The notes under the pieces were generated by a model, which was not told the DNA's origin, made no database searches, and saw nothing but the letters and a program-made list of their open reading frames with translations. Both the position numbers and the translations under genes were made by a program. DNA of 7,520 nt from Marinagarivorans sp. UBA5870. GTDB lineage: Bacteria > Pseudomonadota > Gammaproteobacteria > Pseudomonadales > Cellvibrionaceae. Positions 1 to 5,950 of this stretch are shown here, piece after piece (within the stretch, counting starts at the first letter, position 1; each line of letters opens with the position of its first letter). The stretch is from assembly GCA_002432555.1 (NCBI GenBank), contig DJFO01000052.1, forward strand, positions 942-8,461. Reading direction: 5' to 3'.

Positions 1-750
1 GGCCACATGAATGCCGACGGCGCTTTCGAGCACCATCGGCAGTACCACCAGCGAGACGAGGGCCAGCACGTAGACCCCGCGCGGCAGGTCGAGCACGGGC
101 GATCGGCTGCGCTTGTGCAAGGGCGCTATGACGCCGAACAAACCGAACACCACCCCCGAAAGCCCGCCGAAAATATCGGCACCGCTCAAGGCGTGCTGGG
201 CGACGTTGGCCGCCAGTGCGGTCACCAACAAAATCGCGACATACCAACGCCAGGGAAGCACAAACTCGATCCTGCGACCGAGCTCCCACATGGCGAGCGC
301 ATTAAATAGGATGTGCCAGATACCGAAATGAAGAAAAGCCGGGGTCAACAGGCGCCACCACTCGTGTTTTACCGCGTAGGTCTCCGCCAGCGAATGAAAC
401 ACCAGGTAGGAAATCGAATCATCGACCGCCGTGAAGGTGAGATATCCAAGCCAGTCTGGCCGCAGCGCCGCCAAGAGAAAACCGCAGCAGCCGAGTGCCA
501 CCGTTACGAGAGTCAGCGGCCAAGTGCGCAAAACCGCCGCGGCTGTCGCGCCGGCGGCGGGTGTTCGCGTCGGGCGCCGCAGTTGATCGAGCACGCCGGC
601 CGCCGCGTCCAGTTGCCGGTCGACCACCCACAACTCCGCCACTCCAGCGGTTTCGCGCACCTGATAATCGAGGCCGCGCTCATCCAGCTGGCGGCGCAGG
701 GTAGCCAGGTTCTGCCCCGGTGCAAAGCTGCACAATTTAATCATGTTCAT
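1..750 (-). CDS. glpG: GlpG-type rhomboid intramembrane serine protease (3' end cut by window edge)
   Basis: This is an inner-membrane serine protease that cleaves transmembrane substrates. The window holds 250 codons with no stop, so the C-terminus lies beyond position 1. Residues 1-58 form the soluble N-terminal domain typical of GlpG (basic/acidic, with ELWVVD at 39-44). A linker rich in Ala, Pro and Thr follows, then the membrane core from about residue 77. The rhomboid signatures are clear: WWRLLTPAFLH at 131-141, the oxyanion-type H146 and N150 in WHILFN, and the GLSG motif with nucleophile Ser198. The second catalytic His in the last helix is not reached; sequence stops at GIHVA. The start at 750 gives the full GlpG-like N-terminus, and a second ATG lies at 744. 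The nearby Shine-Dalgarno is weak (AGAG, 8 nt upstream), while a consensus one sits about 60 nt further up in front of tiny ORFs. The gene lies downstream of the phosphoesterase and may share its transcript. Family assignment is secure; substrates are unknown. Confidence 0.93.
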   Translation of the reverse strand, partial: MNMIKLCSFAPGQNLATLRRQLDERGLDYQVRETAGVAELWVVDRQLDAAAGVLDQLRRPTRTPAAGATAAAVLRTWPLTLVTVALGCCGFLLAALRPDWLGYLTFTAVDDSISYLVFHSLAETYAVKHEWWRLLTPAFLHFGIWHILFNALAMWELGRRIEFVLPWRWYVAILLVTALAANVAQHALSGADIFGGLSGVVFGLFGVIAPLHKRSRSPVLDLPRGVYVLALVSLVVLPMVLESAVGIHVA

Positions 751-808
751 ACGAGCGTCTCTTTGCCACCCACCTGCCCTAGCACGCTTTCAGGTAAATG
801 CACTTCAT
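747..808 (-). other. Two overlapping candidate leader ORFs upstream of glpG
   Basis: A 9-codon frame, ATG at 808 to TAG at 779-781 (MKCIYLKAC), sits exactly 5 nt after a consensus GGAGG. A second frame could start at GTG 803-801 and run 18 codons to a TGA at 747-749; this TGA overlaps the glpG ATG as ATGA, the arrangement typical of translational coupling. Neither peptide resembles a family I know. They could be real leader peptides that control glpG translation, or a decayed start region of an earlier gene. Nothing but position and the Shine-Dalgarno supports coding, so treat this as a candidate. Confidence 0.3.
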
Positions 809-813
809 AAAAT

Positions 814-818
814 CCTCC
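814..818 (-). promoter_or_regulatory. Consensus Shine-Dalgarno not attached to the annotated glpG start
   Basis: On the minus strand the site reads GGAGG, followed by ATTTT and ATG. It is one of the best ribosome-binding sites in the window, yet it serves a 9-codon frame rather than the rhomboid gene, whose ATG lies 58 nt further downstream. It is the main reason to suspect a leader peptide or a coupled upstream ORF. Confidence 0.55.
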
Positions 819-844
819 GGTCCAGGCGGCGAATCGGTTGCAGA

Positions 845-871
845 GCAACAAAATTCGCGGCAGGCCCCGCG
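845..871 (-). terminator. Possible weak rho-independent terminator after the phosphoesterase gene
   Basis: On the minus strand CGCGG (871-867) and CCGCG (860-856) can pair around a 6-nt loop, followed by AATTTTGTT. The stem is only 5 bp, though fully G/C, and the tail is interrupted by a G, so termination would be partial at best. A second small inverted repeat, GTTGC-TCT-GCAAC, follows at 849-837. Together they could lower read-through into glpG or act as RNA processing or stability elements. Confidence 0.3.
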
Positions 872-888
872 GAAATAATGCCCGGCCC

Positions 889-1851
889 CTAGTTCGGCGG
901 GTCCACGTACACCCAGACAAATTTTTCGGCGGATAATTTAGTCTCGCCGTCGAATCGGTAGGCGGCCAACCGGCCAAATTTCACCGCGCTGTAATCGAGG
1001 CAGGCGACATTGTGACGCAGCGGCCGCGGCCGTCCCTGCAACCAATAATGGCCGACGAACACCGGTGGCCCATCGACCGGATAACGCAGCAGCTGCTCGC
1101 TTTCGACCGGCGAGAGCGCGCGGTCGGCGATGTGCTCGGGCAAAGGATCCGGCTGGAACACTACGTCTCGGTAGGTTTTCGGATTGCTGGCCCAGAACTT
1201 CGTGCGGAACGTTTCACGCACATAACCGTCGCGGCCGGTGATAGTGGTACCTGCCGGAAGTGGAATCCCAGTCCCGCGGGTAAGCCGGTCAAAAACTTGA
1301 CTGGCAAAACTGTGCGGATCGAGGGATTCGACGACCAGGTCGTCGCTCACCCGATTGGTACCGTAGCGGCGCAAATACTCGTCGATCAGATTCTGGTCCC
1401 AGCAGGCGTGCACCACCCTAAATCCGGGTTTCTCCAAAAAAAGCGGCAGGGTTCTGAACCAGGCGAGAAACATCCGCCATTCCTCCGGGTGTCCGGCAAA
1501 CTGCTCCAGGGTCTCGGCAATCAGGCGATTGTGCCGGGAAGTGTGGGCGCGCACGTGGGTGTGCCCCGTTCCGTTGGGCGCCGGCGTGGTGTAACAAATC
1601 GCGTTGAATTCGTGATTGCCGAGAACGCATTCGGCGGCCTCGGCGTCCACCATCGCCTTCACCAGATGCAAGGCCTCACGGATGTGCGGTCCGCGATCGA
1701 CCACGTCGCCAAGAAATATCGCCCGGCGCTCCGGATGGCGATAAACACCATTGCTGCATTTGTAACCGAGCTTGCACAAGAGCTTTTCCAAGGTGTTAGC
1801 ACAACCGTGGATGTCGCCGATGATGTCGTAGCCAGCCGGATCCAGCGCCAT
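889..1851 (-). CDS. PPP-family metallophosphoesterase (ApaH/PrpA-like)
   Basis: The 320-residue protein is a calcineurin-type, dinuclear-metal phosphoesterase, probably cytoplasmic since no signal peptide or membrane segment is visible. All core motifs of the PPP class are intact: GDIHG at 12-16 (D13, H15), GDVVDRG at 48-54 (D49, R53), GNHE at 78-81 (N79, H80), His148 in VVHACW and H268 in GHYW. This fits Ser/Thr protein phosphatases and symmetrical Ap4A hydrolases alike; it is longer than ApaH (about 280 residues), so I leave the substrate open. The start at 1851 is supported by GGAGG at 1856-1860, 4 nt upstream. The gene begins 9 nt after the nadK stop, which indicates one transcript with nadK. 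Coupling to a NAD kinase makes a nucleotide-type substrate plausible, but that is inference. The fold and the active site are secure. Confidence 0.92.
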   Translation of the reverse strand: MALDPAGYDIIGDIHGCANTLEKLLCKLGYKCSNGVYRHPERRAIFLGDVVDRGPHIREALHLVKAMVDAEAAECVLGNHEFNAICYTTPAPNGTGHTHVRAHTSRHNRLIAETLEQFAGHPEEWRMFLAWFRTLPLFLEKPGFRVVHACWDQNLIDEYLRRYGTNRVSDDLVVESLDPHSFASQVFDRLTRGTGIPLPAGTTITGRDGYVRETFRTKFWASNPKTYRDVVFQPDPLPEHIADRALSPVESEQLLRYPVDGPPVFVGHYWLQGRPRPLRHNVACLDYSAVKFGRLAAYRFDGETKLSAEKFVWVYVDPPN

Positions 1852-1860
1852 CGGTCCTCC

Positions 1861-2751
1861 TCAATCAAAACCGTTGCCGGAGTGGGCCGCCCAGCCGAGC
1901 TTGGTCCGGCAGATTTGATAAAAATCGTGGTCCTCTGGGTGGATCAGACACAAATGCTCGGGCTTTTTGCGCACTATGATCTCGTCGTCCACCGTCGTGA
2001 CCTGATGGGTTTGACCGTCGCAGGTTACATGGGGGCGAATGTCGCGCTGATCGCCGACCACCACCTTGATGGTGGAGTCCCCGTGCACGACGATGGGCCG
2101 ACTGCTGAGCGTATGCGGGTTGAGCGGTACCACCACCACCGCGTCTAAACCGGGGTGCATGATCGGCCCGCCCACGCTGAGGGCGTAGGCGGTAGAGCCG
2201 GTTGGGGTGGAAATGATCAGGCCATCCGACCGCTGGCGATAGACAAACTCGCCGTCGATATAAAGTTCGAACTCGATCATACGGATGTACTCGCCCGGGT
2301 GCAGCACCACGTCATTCAGCGCGGTGCCGCTGCTCATCAGCTGGCCCCCGCGATAAACTTCGCAGTCGAGCAGGAAACGCTGCTCGGCGATATAGCGGCC
2401 CTCCAGCACGGCGCCGACTTTGCGCTCGATCTCCTCTGGCATTATGTCGGTGAGGAATCCGAGGCGCCCCCGATTGATTCCCAATAGAGGCACTCCTGTT
2501 CGACACATGGAACGTGCGGTGCTCAAGAGGCTGCCATCGCCGCCGACCACTATCACCAGATCGCACTGGTCCGCCAGCGCGTCCCGCTCCAGGCGGGGCA
2601 ATTTGGTCACCGGGGCCGAAGCGGCGGTCTCCTCGTCGAGGAAAATTTCTACACCCTGTTTCTGCAGAAATAAAATCAACCGCTGCAGGGAGTAATAAGC
2701 CGCTTCACTGCCCAAGCGACCGACCAGGCCGATTTTGGAAAATTGACTCAT
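1861..2751 (-). CDS. nadK: NAD kinase
   Basis: This cytoplasmic enzyme phosphorylates NAD+ at the 2'-hydroxyl of the adenosine ribose with ATP (or polyphosphate in some relatives) to give NADP+, the only de novo route to NADP. The 296-residue length is normal for bacterial NadK. Visible family motifs are the N-terminal GLVGRLGS (8-15), GGDGS (70-74) with the catalytic Asp72, NRGRLGFLTD (93-102), the substrate-binding ALND (144-147) and TPTGSTAY (182-189). The start at 2751 gives the normal N-terminus (MSQFSKIGLVG). The frame stays open much further upstream, to 3852, but that part is antisense to the DUF1853 gene and should not be included. It is the first gene of a leftward unit with the phosphoesterase 9 nt downstream, and a plausible promoter lies at 2780-2808. 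Identification is secure. Confidence 0.97.
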   Translation of the reverse strand: MSQFSKIGLVGRLGSEAAYYSLQRLILFLQKQGVEIFLDEETAASAPVTKLPRLERDALADQCDLVIVVGGDGSLLSTARSMCRTGVPLLGINRGRLGFLTDIMPEEIERKVGAVLEGRYIAEQRFLLDCEVYRGGQLMSSGTALNDVVLHPGEYIRMIEFELYIDGEFVYRQRSDGLIISTPTGSTAYALSVGGPIMHPGLDAVVVVPLNPHTLSSRPIVVHGDSTIKVVVGDQRDIRPHVTCDGQTHQVTTVDDEIIVRKKPEHLCLIHPEDHDFYQICRTKLGWAAHSGNGFD

Positions 2752-2779
2752 GTCGGTTTGTCCAAGCCCAAAGGGCGCT

Positions 2780-2808
2780 ATTATCAGGAAATCGCCGCGC
2801 TCTATCCA
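2780..2808 (-). promoter_or_regulatory. Candidate sigma-70 promoter for nadK
   Basis: On the minus strand TGGATA (2808-2803, 4 of 6 to TTGACA) and GATAAT (2785-2780, 5 of 6 to TATAAT) are separated by exactly 17 nt. Transcription would begin near 2773 and leave a leader of about 20 nt before the nadK ATG at 2751. The same bases contain TATTAT (2779-2784) on the plus strand, a possible -10 for the divergent DUF1853 gene, but I find no good -35 at the right distance for that direction. Confidence 0.4.
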
Positions 2809-2871
2809 CCCGGAATGGCGCTGAACCGGCGCGCAGCGCCGCCCACCACTCTTTTTCCAACCGGGCACTCC

Positions 2872-3777
2872 ATGTCTTCGAGCCGTTTGGCAGACCCGGC
2901 GCCGCCGCCGCCGGAATGTTTTTTGGACCCCTGTGTGCGGGATCTCTGCTGGGTATTGTCGCCGGAGTACGACCTGGTGCGCGAGCTGCCACCGCACCAT
3001 CGTTTCATCCCCTGGGACGACGCGGCGGCGGTCGCGCGATGGCTGTGGGAATTGGACGCGACGCCCGGCCAACTCGCGCCGCTGCGGGATCCGCCGAAGC
3101 GACTCGGACTCTATTTCGAGCGGCTGGTTTTGTTTTATTTGCAGCGCGGACCCCATCACCACGGCTGTCTGATCGACCACAATCGAGCGATCTACGAGTC
3201 CAGCGAGCGCGGCCGAGTAACGCTGGGGGAAATTGACTTCCTGCTGCGGAGAGATCGCGCTCTTGTTCATCTGGAGACGGCGGTGAAGTTTTATTTGGGG
3301 GTGCAGCGGGACGGGCGATCGTACTGGCTCGGGCCGGGCCTGCAGGACCGGTTCGATCGCAAGCTCACCCACCTGCGTGAGCGGCAGCTGCCTCTGAGTA
3401 ATCGGCTCGAAGAACCGCCTGAACGCCGCTTGTTCTGGGTGAAGGGTGTGCTGTTTCACCCCTGGCCCGCGCACCTGTCTCTGGCGGACGACTGGATCGC
3501 CGCGACGCCGCCGGGATACTGGCTGACGCTCGCTAATCTCGCGGAATTTGCTGGGGATGCCACCTGGTGTTGGTTGCCAAGGGAGCGATGGCTCGCCGGT
3601 GGCGGTGCGGCGGCGACCGCTGCAAGCACAAGCGAACTCATGCCGGCCCTGCACCGCCATTTCGCGAACTCCTCCGCGGCGGTCATGCTGCAGCAGCCCG
3701 GGGATGGCCAGCGCTTGCTGATTGTGCCGGATGACTGGCCGGAATGTGCCGCGCGGGCACTGGATGTCAACCCTTGA
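2872..3777 (+). CDS. DUF1853 family protein (possible PD-(D/E)XK nuclease fold)
   Basis: The 301-residue protein matches my memory of the DUF1853 family: the opening LDPCVRDLCWVLSP (18-31), FERLVLFYLQ (82-91), GEIDFLLRRD (119-128), LVHLETAVKFYLG (131-143), WLGPGLQDRFDRKL (152-165) and a C-terminal half starting with FWVKGVLFHP. I recall the family being placed in the PD-(D/E)XK nuclease-like clan. D122 on one strand and E135/K139 on the next are the natural active-site candidates, although the E-x3-K spacing is not canonical. No signal peptide or membrane segment is seen. The frame is open to an ATG at 2743, which would overlap nadK; I chose 2872 because it leaves a normal short N-terminus before LDPCVRD. 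An in-frame ATG at 2815 is also possible, and no start has a convincing Shine-Dalgarno. Its end overlaps the rhodanese gene by 11 nt, tail to tail. Function is unknown. Confidence 0.85.
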   Translation: MSSSRLADPAPPPPECFLDPCVRDLCWVLSPEYDLVRELPPHHRFIPWDDAAAVARWLWELDATPGQLAPLRDPPKRLGLYFERLVLFYLQRGPHHHGCLIDHNRAIYESSERGRVTLGEIDFLLRRDRALVHLETAVKFYLGVQRDGRSYWLGPGLQDRFDRKLTHLRERQLPLSNRLEEPPERRLFWVKGVLFHPWPAHLSLADDWIAATPPGYWLTLANLAEFAGDATWCWLPRERWLAGGGAAATAASTSELMPALHRHFANSSAAVMLQQPGDGQRLLIVPDDWPECAARALDVNP

Positions 3778-4888
3778 ATACCCTTCCATCGCGCAGCATG
3801 TAACTGAGGTCGCGCACCAATTGATACTGCATGCCTGCGCCCACGAGGCCACCTTTGAGCGCGAGCGTATTGTAGCCCTGCTTGCCTAAAAGATAGGCCG
3901 CCGCGCGACTGCGCCGGCCCGTATCGCAATAGAGCACGTAAGTGACATCCTGCCGCAACAGGCGTTTTTTCAGGGACAGCAGACCGAGCGGCACATTGGC
4001 AGCCAGCGCCAAATGCCCTTCGTCGTACTCGCCTTGGGTGCGCACGTCGATGAACACAGGTTCGTCCGCCAATTTTTGGCTTTCCGCTTCGGACACTTCC
4101 TCCACTTCCGGCTCGATTAATAAAACTTTGAAGTCCTCCTTGCTCAAACGCATCAGCACCCCGTCGGTCACCATGGTGACGGTCGCGTTGCGCAGAGTTT
4201 CATAGACCAGCGCGTCCTCCCCGAAACAGCGGCCTACACCTATATCCGCTAAGTGCGTCGGGTTGGCGTTGGCCTCGCGCCGGGTCACCCGGGCGGCGCC
4301 CTCCTTGATGAAGTAACAGCAATTGCCAATTTCGCCCTGCCGCACTATCACCTCTCCCGCTAACACCACCTGGGGCACCATGCGGTCGAGAATACGTTCG
4401 ACGTTCACCGGCGGGACCTTGTAAAAAAGGTTGGAGTTGAGGACCGTTTTGATCCAGGCGATATCTTCGTCGTAGTCGCGCTCGACGCACAACTCACTCA
4501 ACAGGTAGTCGTCGATTTGACTCCAACTGAGAATTCGGTCCAACCGATCCGAATCGAGTTTCAGCACGGTGCAGTCCGTGTCCGCCATGCCATCGCAGGG
4601 GCGTGGCATCTCGTTGGCAAGTGGATAAAGGGTGTCGCGGGCCGAGACGGTTTCGGTAAAACCCGAGGCGTGAACCAGGTTGACCCGACCGTGCAGCAGG
4701 TAGAAATGCCAGTAGTCGCAGACGCCGCGATCGAACAGCCGCTGGCCGGCGCACACGTAGTCGATGCTCGCCTGCTGCAATAAAAATTCGAGATAACTTG
4801 ATTTTAAGGCGGATAGGGGCACAAAGGCCTGCGCCGTCTGCAGTATGTCCTGCGACGATGAATCTCGGTGAGACGATTGAGCTTTCAT
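3767..4888 (-). CDS. Dual cyclic-nucleotide-binding-type domain protein fused to rhodanese
   Basis: The 373-residue soluble protein has three parts. Residues of about 22-130 form a first CNBD-like beta-roll (FDRGVCDYWHFYLLHGRVNL) without a recognisable phosphate-binding cassette. Residues of about 145-262 form a second CNBD with VIVRQGEIGNCCYFIKEG and FGEDAL at 222-227 followed by R233 in LRNATV, close to the canonical FGE...R(A/T) cassette. Residues of about 268-360 form a rhodanese domain with IDVRTQGEYDEGHL and the active-site loop CDTGRR beginning at Cys321, so sulfurtransferase chemistry looks possible. There is no DNA-binding helix-turn-helix, so this is not a CRP-type regulator. A longer start at 4939 adds 17 residues and lies only 3 nt after the preceding stop; I prefer 4888 because the extension looks unlike a domain, but neither start has a good Shine-Dalgarno. 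It is the last gene of its unit, downstream of the PLP enzyme. The ligand of the CNBDs is unknown. Confidence 0.9.
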   Translation of the reverse strand: MKAQSSHRDSSSQDILQTAQAFVPLSALKSSYLEFLLQQASIDYVCAGQRLFDRGVCDYWHFYLLHGRVNLVHASGFTETVSARDTLYPLANEMPRPCDGMADTDCTVLKLDSDRLDRILSWSQIDDYLLSELCVERDYDEDIAWIKTVLNSNLFYKVPPVNVERILDRMVPQVVLAGEVIVRQGEIGNCCYFIKEGAARVTRREANANPTHLADIGVGRCFGEDALVYETLRNATVTMVTDGVLMRLSKEDFKVLLIEPEVEEVSEAESQKLADEPVFIDVRTQGEYDEGHLALAANVPLGLLSLKKRLLRQDVTYVLYCDTGRRSRAAAYLLGKQGYNTLALKGGLVGAGMQYQLVRDLSYMLRDGRVFKG

Positions 4889-4923
4889 AGGCGACCCGCC
4901 AACTCGGAGGTGCCGCCAGACGA

Positions 4924-4955
4924 CTAGGAGGGAAAGCATTCCCTAGGAGGAAAAG
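4924..4955 (-). repeat. Imperfect 13-nt tandem repeat with hairpin at a gene junction
   Basis: Read on the minus strand, CTTTTCCTCCTAG (4955-4943) recurs as CTTTCCCTCCTAG (4936-4924), one mismatch, with a period of 19 nt. The first copy contains the last two serine codons and the TAG stop of the PLP enzyme gene. Between and across the copies AGGGAA-TGCT-TTCCCT (4944-4929) forms a perfect 6-bp inverted repeat, and the alternative upstream ATG of the rhodanese gene (4939) lies in its loop region. It may be a small duplication or an RNA element affecting coupling between the two genes. Confidence 0.5.
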
Positions 4956-5941
4956 TATCCCCGCTTGCCCTGCAAGCCGCCGGTATGCAGCACCAAAATT
5001 CGTGTGCCCGGCGGCCAGTGGCCTTGGCGAGCCAGGTGCGCTATACCCCAAAACAGCTTCGCCGTGTAAACCGGGTCCAAGGGCAGCGCTGTTTCCGCCT
5101 CGAACTCCGCCGCGAAACGACGCAGCTCGGCAGGAAATCGCGCATACCCTCCACAATGATAGTTGCTTTCCAAAGACAGGGCGGGCAATAACCCGGGCAA
5201 ATCGGCTTGAGACGCCCGCAGGGCCTGTGCTTGCGCCAATATTCTGCCTCGCAGCGCCGCGATTTCGGCGACGCGCCCCTTCAGCGCGAGCACCGCTTGG
5301 ACCGGCACCGGGCTCGCCGCCAGTACCCCAGCCGCTGTCCCGCCGGTTCCCGCGGCGAGGCAGATGCAGTTCGGCCGCCACGGTGCGAGGTCGATGGCGG
5401 CTGCCGCCCAGACCCTACAACCCGCCGCGCCTGTGAGATCACCGCCGCCTTCGGGAATCCAGTAGCTGCCCGGGAAACGCGCGCGCAGGTCAGCCTGCCA
5501 CTGAGCGTCCTCCTTGCGCCTGTATTCCGCGCGCGAAATAAAAACCAGCTCCATTCCGAGAGCCGCGGCATCGCGCAAAGTCGGGCTCAAATCCGCCGGC
5601 CGATCTCCCCGCACCACACCCAGGGTGGGAACCTTCAGCGCGGCCCCCGCCGCCGCCAGGGCCAGCAAATGGTTGGAAAAAGCACCGCCAAAACTGAGTA
5701 TCGAGCGGGCGGCGACGGAACTGGCTATTCGCAAATGACCGTGCAGTTTGTAAAACTTGTTGCCGCCCAGATGCGGGTGCAGGAGATCCTCCCGTTTGAC
5801 CGCGACTTGTATCCCGCAAGCCTCGACCTGCGCCCAGCGCAGGGTTTGTACGGGAGCCAGACGCGCCACTTGCGCTATTGGAAGCGCGGGCCAGTGCTCA
5901 GGTAAAAGAGAAATGTCGGAGATTGCGGTGCCGCTGGACAC
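4943..5941 (-). CDS. PLP-dependent ACC deaminase / D-cysteine desulfhydrase family enzyme
   Basis: The 332-residue protein is a fold-type II PLP enzyme of the family that holds 1-aminocyclopropane-1-carboxylate deaminase (product 2-oxobutanoate plus ammonia) and D-cysteine desulfhydrase (pyruvate, sulfide and ammonia). Visible landmarks are KREDLLHPHLGGNK (49-62) with the Schiff-base Lys62, FGGAFSNH (84-91) with S89/N90, EGGGDLTGAAG, the Gly-rich phosphate loop AGTGGTAAG, LDPVYTAKL near residue 290, and HTGGLQGKRGY at the C-terminus. Length is normal. Sequence alone does not settle which substrate is used; most bacterial members outside plant-associated strains are thought not to be true ACC deaminases. 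The start is a GTG at 5941, 9 nt after the stop of the coiled-coil gene and with only a weak GAAG upstream, so co-translation with that gene is likely. Family is secure, substrate is not. Confidence 0.9.
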   Translation of the reverse strand: MSSGTAISDISLLPEHWPALPIAQVARLAPVQTLRWAQVEACGIQVAVKREDLLHPHLGGNKFYKLHGHLRIASSVAARSILSFGGAFSNHLLALAAAGAALKVPTLGVVRGDRPADLSPTLRDAAALGMELVFISRAEYRRKEDAQWQADLRARFPGSYWIPEGGGDLTGAAGCRVWAAAAIDLAPWRPNCICLAAGTGGTAAGVLAASPVPVQAVLALKGRVAEIAALRGRILAQAQALRASQADLPGLLPALSLESNYHCGGYARFPAELRRFAAEFEAETALPLDPVYTAKLFWGIAHLARQGHWPPGTRILVLHTGGLQGKRGYFSS

Positions 5942-5950
5942 TGATGCGCT

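Noticed and set aside
1012..2148. A 378-codon rightward frame
   Set aside because: It is antisense to the phosphoesterase and the nadK 3' part, both of which carry complete family motifs. Its own translation resembles no domain.
1861..3852. A 663-codon leftward frame that would extend NadK far upstream
   Set aside because: Only the last 296 residues look like NadK. The extension is antisense to the DUF1853 gene, Arg/Gln-rich and without family motifs; it is open because of GC-rich codon bias.
5207..5905. A 232-codon rightward frame
   Set aside because: It lies opposite the PLP enzyme gene and is Arg/Pro/Gln-rich shadow sequence without motifs.
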